From NCBI GenBank assembly GCA_003435055.1, contig QUMM01000015.1:1-64000 (forward strand): DNA of 64,000 bases, read 5' to 3'. Under the pieces are notes generated by a model. The model did no database searches. It was not told the origin of the DNA and worked only from the letters and a program-made list of their open reading frames with translations. The stretch comes from Lachnospiraceae bacterium OF09-6 (lineage in GTDB: Bacteria > Bacillota > Clostridia > Lachnospirales > Lachnospiraceae). The position numbers and the translations under genes are program-made. Shown piece by piece: positions 35,420 to 45,257 of this stretch; position 1 is the stretch's first letter; each line of letters starts with the position of its first letter.

Positions 35420-36264
35420 CGTTCCTTATCCGGTATGGATACCATCACTGTCGTTCCCACCCCCTCCGTACTGTAAACGCAGACGCCGTAAATTTCCCCG
35501 TACAGAAGACGAATCCGTTGATTAATATTAGACAGTGCAATTCCTGATGTCTTTTGTTTTTTCCCTTTTTCGTGAGGACACAGAATCTCCTGATTCAATT
35601 GATCCAGCCGTTCCTGCGGAATTCCAATTCCATTGTCATGGACATAGATCTGGATACATCCATCGTTTCTTTTGATCCGAAGTGAGATCACACCGCCACT
35701 TTTTTCATTATACAATCCATGCTGAATAGCATTTTCAATAATCGGCTGAATAGTTAGCTTCGGGATTTCCCGTTCTAAGACTTCTGAATCCTCTATGATC
35801 GTCTGAAAATCAAATCTCCCTGCCATTCGGAAATTAATAATTTTCAGATACATGGTTACATTTTTTACCTCTTCCTCTATGGATACTACCGTTCCTTTCT
35901 GCGTAATACAGTAACGGAAAAACTGAGACAGCGTCTCTGTCATATCCGCCACAATCAATGCATTGGAAACCAGTGCTTGTCCTCTAATGGACTCCAGTGT
36001 ATTATAGAGAAAATGTGGATTGATCTGATTCACCAATGTCCTTAACTGAATATCCCTGTACACAGCCTCCTGCTCCATTCTCTCAAAAGAAGACTCTTTT
36101 ACCTGGGCCAATTTCTCCATCTCCGACTTTGCAAAAACAGAACGAATCTCTGCTTTTTCATCTTCAATAATCTTCTGTAAATCCTTTTTGATCCAGATTA
36201 ATTCCAGCAGCAAGATCAGAATAACTACCAAACATATCACGATGATGATATATTCCGTTTTCAT
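35416..36264 (-). CDS. YesM-type sensor histidine kinase without an extracellular sensor domain
   Basis: 282 residues. There is only one N-terminal transmembrane helix (about residues 4-22), then a charged coiled-coil (KKDLQKIIEDEKAEI...), the His_kinase domain with the phospho-acceptor His in LVNQINPHFLYN, and an ATPase domain with N-box IIENAIQHGL, G1 DNGIGIP and G2 region TEGVGTTV. YesM-family kinases normally have two helices flanking a 200+ residue outer sensor, which is missing here. It overlaps the pseudo-ABC gene downstream and follows the response regulator by 23 bp, so signal input may come from another protein. Confidence 0.88.
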   Translation of the reverse strand: MKTEYIIIVICLVVILILLLELIWIKKDLQKIIEDEKAEIRSVFAKSEMEKLAQVKESSFERMEQEAVYRDIQLRTLVNQINPHFLYNTLESIRGQALVSNALIVADMTETLSQFFRYCITQKGTVVSIEEEVKNVTMYLKIINFRMAGRFDFQTIIEDSEVLEREIPKLTIQPIIENAIQHGLYNEKSGGVISLRIKRNDGCIQIYVHDNGIGIPQERLDQLNQEILCPHEKGKKQKTSGIALSNINQRIRLLYGEIYGVCVYSTEGVGTTVMVSIPDKER

Positions 36265-36287
36265 GTATGACCTCCTCCAACATCTGC

Positions 36288-37877
36288 CTAAAGAAATTTG
36301 GAATATTTTCTGTATTCCGATGGCGAAATTCCCACCACTTTCAGAAAGACTTTACTGAAATATCTGGCATTTTCATATCCAACCAGCTCTCCGACCTGCT
36401 GGGTAGAATAATTCATAGATTTCAGCATTTCCTTAGCCTTTTCGATTCTCTGATTTGTCAGATAATCACTGAAGTTATCCCCTGTCTCCCTTTTAAACAG
36501 CGTAGAAAAATATGTAGGATTCATATATACAATATTGGCAATATCTTCCAATGTAATCTTTTCTGCCAGATGTTCTTCTACATACTGTTTTGCGATCTGT
36601 ATCACACGATTGTTATCGATATTCTCTTTTTCTTTAATTTTTTCGAGCCTTCTGCGAATATTCTCTGCAATTTTCATAAACAGTTCTTTTTTCGTATCTG
36701 AACAACGGATCATATAAGAAAACTCTGTATCCAGTTCTCGGATATCCACCGATTTTTTTTCCAGTTTTTCCAGACTTTCCGCAAGAATTCTTTTGGTATA
36801 TGTGACCAGTTCCAGCAAATTGTCTATATCAACATTATCACTACGGTAATACTCCCGAAGGCGCAGAAACAACCTGTCAATTCCATCCATATTAAAAACA
36901 GAAATGTAACCTGCCAGCGTGTTAACCACTTTTTTGTAATTGACGTTTTCTGTCTGTTCCATCCGATCATTTTCAGAAAAGATCCGGTTAAGCCCTTTAT
37001 TGTAACGGTGCATTAACAATTTCCGTGTATCCTCCAAGTTCAGTTTGTGGATTTCTTTTTCTGGAGCAGATACTGCCAGTGTGATATAGCAGTATTCAAA
37101 AAATGCGGTGCTGATATCACTGAAGATCAGTTTCATAACATCCACACTATTCTGACTGATGGTTCCATTGAGCAGAAAATAGACTTCCAGCTCCGTACAT
37201 ACTGCTATCACCTTCCGGAAATACTTTTTCATTTCACATACCACATAACTTTCCAACTGCTTTAGCAAAAAAGTAATCTGCTGATCGGTAAAGCTCACTT
37301 TACAGGTCGGTTTCAGTATAACTATCTGAAAAAAGTCATCCGACAAATCCAGTAGATAATGCTGATTCAGTTCCTCCAGACTCTGTCTTTGTACGATAGC
37401 AGGATCTTTCAGATAATTATTCAAGAACTGCTTTGACAGCGCTTCTTCACTGATATGCACTTTTTTTTGAAGATTTTCCATATCCCCGGACTGCTGCTTT
37501 TTCTGTTCCAGTTTCTCACAGATGGTGATCAGATTGCTCTCCAGTTCTTTTCCATTGATCGGCTTCAGTAAATAATTGCTTACTCCATAAGCAATGGCCA
37601 TATGTGCATATTCAAATTCTGCATGACCGCTGATCAGCAGAAACGTAGTATCTATTTTATCATTCAGACAATTCTTTATAATATCAAGCCCGTTCATTCC
37701 CGGCATCATAATATCCGTAATCACAATTTCCGGCCTCTTTTCTCGAATTGCCTCATAGGCTTCTATCCCGTCAGAATACATTCCAACAATCTGAATACCT
37801 AGTTTCTCCCAGTTTACCAGATTCTCAAGCAATAAACACACATGAATTTCGTCATCAGCTATGATTGCCCTATACAT
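36288..37877 (-). CDS. YesN-type response regulator with AraC DNA-binding domain
   Basis: 529 residues. Receiver domain at the N-terminus with acidic pair DDE, phospho-acceptor Asp in IVITDIMMPGMNG and Lys in NYLLKPINGK. A long helical middle region (about 140-420) follows. The C-terminal AraC-type double helix-turn-helix (ITLEDIANIVYMNPTYFSTLF, NFSDYLTNQRIEKAKEML, VGELVGYENARYFSKVF) binds DNA. Partner of the kinase downstream. Its likely targets are the neighbouring sugar operon, whose inner promoter at 43568-43596 lies just before the binding-protein gene (inference). Confidence 0.92.
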   Translation of the reverse strand: MYRAIIADDEIHVCLLLENLVNWEKLGIQIVGMYSDGIEAYEAIREKRPEIVITDIMMPGMNGLDIIKNCLNDKIDTTFLLISGHAEFEYAHMAIAYGVSNYLLKPINGKELESNLITICEKLEQKKQQSGDMENLQKKVHISEEALSKQFLNNYLKDPAIVQRQSLEELNQHYLLDLSDDFFQIVILKPTCKVSFTDQQITFLLKQLESYVVCEMKKYFRKVIAVCTELEVYFLLNGTISQNSVDVMKLIFSDISTAFFEYCYITLAVSAPEKEIHKLNLEDTRKLLMHRYNKGLNRIFSENDRMEQTENVNYKKVVNTLAGYISVFNMDGIDRLFLRLREYYRSDNVDIDNLLELVTYTKRILAESLEKLEKKSVDIRELDTEFSYMIRCSDTKKELFMKIAENIRRRLEKIKEKENIDNNRVIQIAKQYVEEHLAEKITLEDIANIVYMNPTYFSTLFKRETGDNFSDYLTNQRIEKAKEMLKSMNYSTQQVGELVGYENARYFSKVFLKVVGISPSEYRKYSKFL

Positions 37878-37974
37878 ACTGTCCCTGCACCTCCAACTAC
37901 ATTTACATTCATTGTTTGTTACCGTTCACGGTCACTGCTTTGCGTGGTTTTTTGCACATTTTACATTTGTACAA

Positions 37975-38003
37975 AGTATAACAAAATTGAAAATAGACGT
38001 CAA
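37975..38003 (-). promoter_or_regulatory. Sigma-A promoter of the regulator-kinase-pseudoABC operon
   Basis: Minus strand TTGACG (37998-38003), 17-bp spacer, TATACT (37975-37980), about 100 bp before the regulator start. The -35 box lies inside the stem of the preceding operon's terminator hairpin. Confidence 0.65.
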
Positions 38004-38022
38004 ATAATCGCACTATTTGACG
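37998..38022 (-). terminator. Terminator downstream of the RhaD-like gene
   Basis: CGTCAAATA (37998-38006) pairs with TATTTGACG (38014-38022) around a 7-base loop. The minus-strand continuation TCTATTTTCAATTTTG is T-rich. It would end the sugar operon. Confidence 0.6.
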
Positions 38023-38097
38023 CCTGTGATCTTATGTCCTTTTATTATTGTTTCCTCGCAGCCAGCAGCTGTAATGGTTCTCTTATGTCTGTTTTTC

Positions 38098-38928
38098 TTA
38101 CCCTTTTACATATTCTTCCGGTAAGTGTAAATGAAAAATCTGATCCAGCTCACGGTACTGTTCTTCTGTCGGCCGATCGTAATGATCCCCGGCAATCTGT
38201 CTGATTCTAAGTAACATGCCCGCTGATTTCTCTATCGTGTGTACCACTCCAAGGGTGGTATCAAAGTCCCTTCCGGCAACCAGAATTCCGTGCTGTGACC
38301 AAATAACCACATCATGTTTTTTCATCAGTTCACCAGTGGCTCGTCCCAAGTCTACTGTTCCAGGCACTGCCCAGTCCAGAATCCCCACACCGGTTGGAAA
38401 TGTCATGGGACACTCCGGTTCCATGTCCCACAATGCCCTGGTAATGGTCTTACTATCATGTGGCATCACCGCAGATAAGATAATTACATTTTCCGGATGG
38501 CAATGGTACACTACTCTGTATTTTTCTGCATCCGCTGTTTTCTTGATGGAATGAATGCTTAAGTGAGGCATAAACTCACTGGTCGGCCTTCGTCCATTCT
38601 TCTCCAGACCCCACAACACCCGATACTCGGTTCCTGTTTTATTAATCTGAACAATTCCAAATACATCCTGTGGCCGAACCACAGTATTTCGAAAACACTC
38701 ACCAGCGCCCTTTACCAGAAAATATTCTCCGGCAAGACTGGTATGTTTTTCTTCCATCTCTGTCCACTCCACAACCGGCTTTGTCACAAAATTCTGTACC
38801 TCTTTTACTTCCTCTGGTTTCATGCGATAGGTCACATTTCCTCCATGATATTCATGATATCCCAGTTTCCATCCATCCTCGCACAGACGAATAAACTCTT
38901 TTATTACATCAAGATCCAGTATTCCCAT
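38098..38928 (-). CDS. RhaD-like class II aldolase
   Basis: 276 residues, matching the size and motifs of L-rhamnulose-1-phosphate aldolase: HEYHGGNVTYRM near residue 26, TSEFMPHLSIH with the catalytic Glu, and the zinc ligands in YHCHPEN and WSQHGIL. It splits a ketose-1-phosphate into dihydroxyacetone phosphate and an aldehyde. Despite similarity, no rhamnose isomerase or rhamnulokinase of the usual kind is next to it; instead there are an FGGY kinase, a dihydroxyacetone kinase and a 2-hydroxyacid dehydrogenase. The true substrate may be another deoxy- or branched sugar (inference). It starts 2 bp after the dehydrogenase stop and is last in the operon. Confidence 0.85.
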   Translation of the reverse strand: MGILDLDVIKEFIRLCEDGWKLGYHEYHGGNVTYRMKPEEVKEVQNFVTKPVVEWTEMEEKHTSLAGEYFLVKGAGECFRNTVVRPQDVFGIVQINKTGTEYRVLWGLEKNGRRPTSEFMPHLSIHSIKKTADAEKYRVVYHCHPENVIILSAVMPHDSKTITRALWDMEPECPMTFPTGVGILDWAVPGTVDLGRATGELMKKHDVVIWSQHGILVAGRDFDTTLGVVHTIEKSAGMLLRIRQIAGDHYDRPTEEQYRELDQIFHLHLPEEYVKG

Positions 38929-38930
38929 AT

Positions 38931-39968
38931 CTAATTGATCTCCTTTAGTAATGGCTCCATAATCTTCACTGCGAGTTTCACACTGTTTTTGATCAGATCA
39001 TTTGTAATGCCTGCTGAATGTGGCATCAGTGTCACATTGTCCATATGCAGAAGGGGGGAATCCAGTGGCAATGGCTCCACCTTATATACATCCAGTCCGG
39101 CACCTCTGATCTGGCCGTTTTGCAGAGCTTCTGCCAGTGCTTCTTCATCTAGGAGCCCTGCCCTTGCCGTATTAATGACAATGGCATTTTTTTTCATCAT
39201 GGCAAACTGCTCCCGACCAATGATATTTTCTGTTTCCGGCACATAGCGCAAATGCAGGGAAATGATATCACAGATTCTGCAGATCTCTTCCAGACTGGCA
39301 GCTGTGACGCCATCCCTTGCCAGGTCTTCCGGAGTAAGGAACTGGTCATAAGCATAGACCATGTCACATCCAAATCCATGAATCAGTCTTTTTGCTACTG
39401 CCTTTGCCACCCCTCCGTATCCCAGCAAACCGATTTTCAGATTACACAGTGCCGCATGCGATTCATCATTATACTTTTCTTCTACCCAGATTCCTCTGGT
39501 ATTTACCAGATTTCTGCGTACAATTCCCCTGCATTCCGAAAGCATTAACGCAATGGTCATATCCCCGACCACTTCTGCCAGTCTGGATGGACAGTATACT
39601 ACTTTTACACCCTGACTCTGTGCATAAGAAACATTGATATTTTCACAGGAACTACGGATGGTTACAATCAGTTTCAGCTGTTTTCCGGCTGCTATGACTT
39701 CACTGCTGAATCCTCCCCATTCCGTAAGTACCACATCTGCATCTGCAATCTTCTCCAGTATTTCCGGATCCGGTGTGATCCATTCCGGTCCTTCCTTTTC
39801 CATTTTCTGTACGTATTTTTCAAAATTTCCGTATCTGACTGCGTTGGTATCTTTTGCATAACTGATTTCCAGTTCCCGAAATACCGGATTCTCTGACTGC
39901 TCACAAAAATTTTTAAATTCATAATACAGCTTGTCTGCTCTGTGTACGACCAATACCTTTTTTTTCAT
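38931..39968 (-). CDS. D-isomer-specific 2-hydroxyacid dehydrogenase
   Basis: 345 residues of the NAD-dependent 2-hydroxyacid dehydrogenase family (SerA/GhrB-like), which reduces 2-keto acids or oxidises D-2-hydroxy acids. The Rossmann fold shows LGYGGVAKAVAKRL; the catalytic Arg lies in IRSSCENINV, Glu in KVEPLPLDSP region and His in LMPHSAGIT. Loop LIVTIRSS and NTARAGLLDEEALAEAL are also typical. It lies between permease and aldolase genes (8 and 2 bp gaps), so it probably processes an acid formed from the imported sugar or a sugar acid itself. Confidence 0.87.
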   Translation of the reverse strand: MKKKVLVVHRADKLYYEFKNFCEQSENPVFRELEISYAKDTNAVRYGNFEKYVQKMEKEGPEWITPDPEILEKIADADVVLTEWGGFSSEVIAAGKQLKLIVTIRSSCENINVSYAQSQGVKVVYCPSRLAEVVGDMTIALMLSECRGIVRRNLVNTRGIWVEEKYNDESHAALCNLKIGLLGYGGVAKAVAKRLIHGFGCDMVYAYDQFLTPEDLARDGVTAASLEEICRICDIISLHLRYVPETENIIGREQFAMMKKNAIVINTARAGLLDEEALAEALQNGQIRGAGLDVYKVEPLPLDSPLLHMDNVTLMPHSAGITNDLIKNSVKLAVKIMEPLLKEIN

Positions 39969-39975
39969 ATGCTTC

Positions 39976-40967
39976 TCATCCCTCTTTTACTTCGCTGGTT
40001 GCATTTTCTGTCTTAATTTTCATTTTCTGCTGTTTTGCTTTTCTCTGCTGGTAGCTGTCTATACCTACAACCAGAATCAGTACAATTCCCTTAAATACCA
40101 GCTGGGTATAAGAATCTACCCCCTTTACACCAAGTCCGTTTGTCAGCACACCCATGACCAGTACACCTTCAATCAAACCAATGATATTTCCTTTTCCACC
40201 ACTAAATGCCACACCGCCTACTACACAGGCAGTAATGACATCCATCTCATATCCTGAACCCGCCTTTGGCTGTCCGGAAAACAGTCTGGACATCAGTACG
40301 ATTCCTGCCAACCCACAGAACAGTCCGTTAATCAGATAAGCCAGCATCTGAATCTTCACAACTGCCAGTCCAGATAATCTGGCTGCTTCCACGTTACTTC
40401 CTACTGCATAAAAATATCGTCCAATATAAGTCTTATTTAAGATAAACCACAGATGGCAAAACAGATGATCATCACAATGACCGGAATCGGAATGATTCCA
40501 ATATACCCCTGACCGAGGAACTTCACACTGTCCGGCATGCCATAGATCGGGGCTGCGCCAGTCAGCATGTAAGTTAGTCCCTGCAAAACCTGCTGCATAG
40601 CCAGTGTACAGATCATAGCCGGCATTCCAGTTCCCAGAATGAATGCTGCATTAATAGCAGAAATCAATACAGATACGGCAATTCCCATCAGGCAGGACAA
40701 CCAAATCGGCACATTTGCCATAATTCCCATTGCGGATAAGCACCCTACAAAAGAGATGATAGAGCTGACGGACAGATCCAGTCCGCCGGAAATCATAACC
40801 AATGTAAAACCTGAACACATAATTCCAATAATCGAAACCTGCCGTAACAGGTTGGCTGCATTTGTCCCTGAAAAAAAGTTTCTTGTCGTAAGTGAAAAAT
40901 ACGCAATCAGGACAAACAGCAAAATCAAAACCATATTATTTTTTATAAATGTCTGTGACTTTTTCAT
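39976..40967 (-). CDS. ABC transporter permease, RbsC family (frameshifted)
   Basis: Multi-spanning permease of the ribose/galactoside/xylose class. The first frame (40437-40967) has ISGGLDLSVSSIISFVG, the EAA-like coupling region, and MPAMICTLAMQQVLQGL; it ends with ICGLS and a stop. The rest (39976-40392 frame) starts with EAARLSGLAVVKIQML and contains GAGYEMDVITACVVGGVAF-type and GVLTNGLGVKGVDSY. Adding one T at the AAA at 40444-40446 fuses them as FAICGFILNKTYIGRYFYAVGSNVEAARL. Full length ~330 residues, normal for RbsC. Belongs to the importer with the ATPase and binding protein directly upstream. Confidence 0.9.
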
Positions 40968-40987
40968 AGCTGTATACTGCCTTTCTT

Positions 40988-42483
40988 TTAGTTCGATGCA
41001 AAATTCATAATATTTTCCTGAGAAAAATCATTTCTAGACTCTATCTCACCTGATATTTTTCCTTCACGCATAATATATACTCGATCTGCCATTCCCAGTA
41101 ATTCTTCCATCTCGGAAGAAACCATAATGATACAGATGCCCTGTTCCACCAGTTTTCTCATGAGCAGATAAATCTCATGTTTCGCCCCCACATCGATTCC
41201 CCTGGTTGGTTCATCAAAAATCAGAATCTGTGGTTTTGCAGCAAGCCATTTACTAATGACTACTTTCTGTTGATTTCCTCCGCTTAAGCTCTTTACCAGC
41301 TGTCTGGAACTTGGTGCCTTTATGCGCAAATATTTGAAATTCTCGTCTACAATTTCCTGCTCTTTCTTTTTATTTAAAACTGTCCACCTGGAGATAGCTT
41401 TTAAAGATGACAGGCTTATATTATCCCGGATCGACAATTCCAGAATCAGTCCCTGCAGCTTCCTATCTTCCGGTAAAAGTCCTATTCCCAATTCTACTGC
41501 TTTTTCCGGTGAGTTGATATGTACCGTTTTTCCATTTAAAATGACCTCACCCTGTTCTATTTTATCGGCTCCGTATATCAGTCTTACCAACTCGGTGCGT
41601 CCTGCACCGACCAGTCCTGCAAGGCCTAGAATCTCGCCCTTTCTTGCATACATACTAATATTCTGTAGGCCATTTCCATACACCTCTTTCAATTCCAAGA
41701 TGGTATCTCCCGGTTTGTTCGCTCCTTCTGGATAGGTTTCATTTAATTCCCTTCCTACCATTTGTCGAATCAAGTCTTCCCTGGTCACATCTTTTGTATT
41801 GCATGTACTGATCTTCTTTCCATCTCTTAAAATGGTTATCCGATCGGACAGATCAAAGATTTCGCCCATTCTGTGTGAGATATAAATGATCGTTACCTGC
41901 TGTTTTCGCAGGATTTCAATGATATGATACAAAATCTCTGTTTCTTTGATCGTCAGTGGAGAAGTCGGTTCATCCAGGATCAGGACACTGGCTTTTCGGT
42001 TGATTGCCTTTACAATCTCAACCAACTGCATCTGTGCAACGGTCAGATCTTCTACCTTGGCATCTGGGTCTACATTTGTGATATGAGCTGTGCAAACAAT
42101 TCTTTTACTTTACGCCGCATTTCTTTTTGATTGACTGTGACTCCATTGCCGATAAAATTTCCCAGAAAAATATTCTCTGTCACAGACAGGAACGGAACCA
42201 GGCTGATTTCCTGATGCACGATCTGTATACCCTTTTCTGATGCTTCTGCAGGTGTAATTTTATGATAGGATGTTCCGTTTATCACAAAAGTTCCTTCATC
42301 CGGACTGATAGCACCGGAAATGACCTTCATCAGTGTAGATTTCCCTGCTCCGTTTTCTCCTACCAGTGCATGAACTTCTCCCTGTCTGAAATCAATGGAA
42401 ACATGATTTAATGCGATAACACCCGGATATGTTTTGGTTATGTTTTCTACTGACAGCGCAATGTTATTTCCTTCTGTTTTCAT
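40988..42483 (-). CDS. Sugar ABC transporter ATP-binding protein, RbsA/MglA type (frameshifted)
   Basis: Double-ABC importer ATPase. First domain: Walker A LVGENGAGKSTLMK, Q-loop region IVHQEISLV, ending prematurely at a stop. Second frame: VEIVKAINRKASVLILDEPTSPL (Walker B), and a second ABC half with LVGAGRTELVRLIYG in place of a canonical P-loop, SLSGGNQQKVVISKWLA and ILIFDEPTRGIDVGAKHEIY. Adding a C at 42085-42087 gives ELFAQLHITNVDPDAKVEDLTVAQMQLVE, restoring ~500 residues, normal length. Start ATG at 42483 is six bases after GGAG; a GTG 12 bp upstream is an alternative. The intact Walker A contrasts with the pseudo-ABC gene nearby. Confidence 0.92.
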
Positions 42484-42539
42484 CATCTTCTCCACTAACT
42501 TTCCTTCAATTTTCTATATTTTCAGAACTATCTGAATTT

Positions 42540-43502
42540 TTATTCTGCCTTCTTATACTCTTCTGGAACAGTGTCATAGGTAAGCGGATTCATTGGGAAG
42601 AAATTATCTTTTTCATATTCCAGATCTTCGCCTGTCAGATCTTCTACTGCACAATCTACCATCATTCTGGCAACCTCTGTCAGTTCCAGGTCTACTACAC
42701 ACTTAAATACACCATTCTGTCCTACATATTCTTTGGACTGTTCTGTTCCGTCACAAGAGAAGATTCCACGATCCTGTGCATCTGCATAACCTGCTGCACT
42801 GAATGCCTGATATACGCCATGAGCAGAATCATCATTAATACAGCAAACTACATTAATATCCGGATATGCTACTAAGAAGTTTTCTCCAGCTTCCATTCCT
42901 TCTCCTTCTGTGGTGCCTGTTCCTGTAATCACAATCTCTGCATCAGGAAGCAGTTCTTCCAAAGCTTTTCTGATTCCGTCTGCTCTAGCTGTCAAGAATT
43001 CAGATTCCGGGAATTCTACCAGTCCAATAACTGGATCAATTCCTTTATCCACCAAATTTTCCTGTGCCCATTTTGCTGCGGATTCTCCGATCTTATAGCC
43101 GATCTCTGTATTGTTTCCGGTAAAGGAATAATCATAATCACAATTTGGAATCGTATCAAAAGTTACAATCTTGATACCTGCATCATGGGCAGCCTGAAGT
43201 GCCTCAGTACCGTCATCTGCATTCAGCGGTTCTACAAGAATTGCATCGTAACCAGCATTAGTAAAGTTCTCGATCTGACCCACCATGGTGTTTACGTTCA
43301 TATCAAAGAATACCAGATCGCCCTGCGCTCCAAGCTCATTTGCTTCATCTACCATGGCATTTCCCATGGCGCTAATTACCTGAGTAGATGCCTGATCCAT
43401 AATAAAACCAAGTTTTAATTCACTGACGTCTTTTGCTTCTGCAACACTTGCACACCCTAATACACCTAATAAAACCACCACTACTGCTAATCTCTTTTTC
43501 AT
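42540..43502 (-). CDS. Sugar ABC transporter substrate-binding lipoprotein, RbsB family
   Basis: 320 residues. The signal peptide has a lipobox (VVVVLLGVLGC), then a type I periplasmic-binding fold: LGFIMDQASTQVISAMGNAMV, DAILVEPLNADDGTEALQAAHDAGIKIVTFDT, KIGESAAKWAQENL, EFPESEFLTARADGIRKAL and VVCCINDDSAHGVYQAF. It binds a monosaccharide-like ligand. GGAGGG precedes the ATG and its own promoter lies in the 185-bp gap upstream, so the importer plus the dehydrogenase and aldolase can be made apart from the kinase genes. Confidence 0.93.
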   Translation of the reverse strand: MKKRLAVVVVLLGVLGCASVAEAKDVSELKLGFIMDQASTQVISAMGNAMVDEANELGAQGDLVFFDMNVNTMVGQIENFTNAGYDAILVEPLNADDGTEALQAAHDAGIKIVTFDTIPNCDYDYSFTGNNTEIGYKIGESAAKWAQENLVDKGIDPVIGLVEFPESEFLTARADGIRKALEELLPDAEIVITGTGTTEGEGMEAGENFLVAYPDINVVCCINDDSAHGVYQAFSAAGYADAQDRGIFSCDGTEQSKEYVGQNGVFKCVVDLELTEVARMMVDCAVEDLTGEDLEYEKDNFFPMNPLTYDTVPEEYKKAE

Positions 43503-43567
43503 TTTTTTCCCTCCAATATTATTTTTTTAGTACTTTGAAAGAATACGCGTTTCTTTTTTGTAATTGT

Positions 43568-43596
43568 ATTTTATCAGACCCTGTTCGACACAACAA
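43568..43596 (-). promoter_or_regulatory. Inner promoter before the sugar-binding protein gene
   Basis: Minus strand TTGTTG (43591-43596), 17-bp spacer, TAAAAT (43568-43573). A weak -35 fits an activator-dependent promoter, perhaps for the nearby AraC-type response regulator. Confidence 0.5.
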
Positions 43597-43687
43597 TGTA
43601 ACAGATTTTAGAAAAATGTCCACTTCTTTGGATTATTGTATAGTTTCATTTGTTTTTATATCATTTTTTCATGCTATATGCACATCT

Positions 43688-45244
43688 CTATTCTATGTCC
43701 ACATCATATTTGTTTGTCACTTCTGCCAATTCATCCAGATCTTGCATTAGATGATTACGCATCTTTATGAACACCGGATACAATTCTTCATACATGGCAG
43801 CGGCTTCTGTCTCTGGCTCTACCACCTTTTTACAGTGATACGCCTGTTGCACTGCTCCGGCAAAATCCTTATAAATTCCCATGCCATATCCGGCTACGAT
43901 GGCATTTCCTTTAGGCGCTCCGCCATTATCTTCTACTACCTCAACCGGCATATTAAGTATGGATGCCTTGATCTTTAACCATTCTTCACTCCGCGCACAT
44001 CCCCCGGTAATCCGGAATGTTTGAATCGTAGTGCCTGTTTTTCTGGCTTCGTCACACAGTTCCCTCTGTACATACGATGTACCTTCATAGACTGCCCTCA
44101 GAAAATCTCCCTGCTCTGTGGCAATGGTGGCTCCTATGAACATTCCCCTCAGATTGTTATTCCACAGAGGAGCTCGTTCTCCCAGCAGATACGGGTAAAA
44201 GAACAGGCCTCTGCTGCCACATCTGCTTTTCTGAACCAGCTGGGAAATATGGTCATAGACTGATTTCCTATCCACTTCAGAGCCTCTCATTCCAAGAATA
44301 TTTCTTGTCCATCTAAGGGCTTCCCCGGTAGCATTTACCGGTGCAAACAGAAGATTTGGTACTTCTTTTGTTTCAATCACTGGCTTCATCCACAAAATTG
44401 GCGACTCTTTTGGCGGCATATTCTGGCTGGCAAAAAAGGTATTGCTGGATGTCCCGGTTATTTCTGCTGCATCACCTACGTGAGACATTCCTACTTCTAA
44501 TAATGCCATGGCAGAATCTACGCTTCCTACCATTACCGGAGTTCCTTTTGCCAGACCTGTTTCTTTTGCAGCCTCCCCCGTCACTTCCCCCAGTACCTGT
44601 TCTGCCCTGCTTACCGTTGGAAGCAGTTCAGCAAGAGGAACGTCCATGACCGCGGACAGTTCCTGCGACCACTGTTTTTTCCGGATATCATAACACATGG
44701 ACATGATCGCCTGCGTCTCATCCATTCCGTATTTTCCAGTCAGTTTATAGTTCAGATAGATATTGGCTTTTACGATATGCCTTGTTTTTTTATATTCCTC
44801 TGGGCAGTGTCTTCTGAACCAGAAAATATTCATTGCCTGATAATAGGGATCTGCATAGACTCCAAAATGTTCTTTGATATAGTCCCGTCCCAGCTTTTCT
44901 TCCAAGATCCTGGTCTCTTCTACTCCTCTTCGGTCCATCCAGATATGGGCAGGCATCAGCGGACGACCAGCTTCGTCCAGCGGCAGCATTGCCATTCCCT
45001 GGGAACTGATGGAAACAGCTGCAATCTCCTCACTGCGTCCATGAAGTGTCCGAACAATTTCCCGAATGACATACACCGTATCTTTCCACCAGATATCTGC
45101 GTCCTGCTCTGCCCAGTTTGCATGACGGGACAATATGCGATAAGTTCCGCGCTCTACCTTTACCACCTGTCTTCCTTCCAGGTCGAAAAGTACGCCCTTT
45201 ACCTGGGTCGTTCCCAGATCAATCCCCAATAAATAGTTTTTCAT
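43688..45244 (-). CDS. FGGY-family carbohydrate kinase
   Basis: 518 residues, typical of FGGY kinases (xylulokinase, gluconokinase, ribulokinase). Opening GIDLGTTQVKGVLFDLEG binds phosphate; NWAEQDADIWW, SISSQGMAMLPLD, MDRRG, the catalytic Asp area EDAMGT-like in GKYGMDETQAI, and AEITGTSSNTF and ITGGCARSEEWLKI follow. It phosphorylates a ketose or polyol in the cytoplasm. In this operon it is the best candidate for making the ketose phosphate cleaved by the RhaD-like aldolase. The DhaKL gene precedes it by 13 bp. Exact substrate not readable. Confidence 0.9.
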   Translation of the reverse strand: MKNYLLGIDLGTTQVKGVLFDLEGRQVVKVERGTYRILSRHANWAEQDADIWWKDTVYVIREIVRTLHGRSEEIAAVSISSQGMAMLPLDEAGRPLMPAHIWMDRRGVEETRILEEKLGRDYIKEHFGVYADPYYQAMNIFWFRRHCPEEYKKTRHIVKANIYLNYKLTGKYGMDETQAIMSMCYDIRKKQWSQELSAVMDVPLAELLPTVSRAEQVLGEVTGEAAKETGLAKGTPVMVGSVDSAMALLEVGMSHVGDAAEITGTSSNTFFASQNMPPKESPILWMKPVIETKEVPNLLFAPVNATGEALRWTRNILGMRGSEVDRKSVYDHISQLVQKSRCGSRGLFFYPYLLGERAPLWNNNLRGMFIGATIATEQGDFLRAVYEGTSYVQRELCDEARKTGTTIQTFRITGGCARSEEWLKIKASILNMPVEVVEDNGGAPKGNAIVAGYGMGIYKDFAGAVQQAYHCKKVVEPETEAAAMYEELYPVFIKMRNHLMQDLDELAEVTNKYDVDIE

Positions 45245-45257
45245 ACTGCCTCCTCTG

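Noticed and set aside
2510..39968. Joining the mutarotase-like gene, the RhaD-like aldolase and others into one rhamnose pathway
   Set aside because: They are 35 kb apart with no rhamnose isomerase or rhamnulokinase nearby; the link is not supported.
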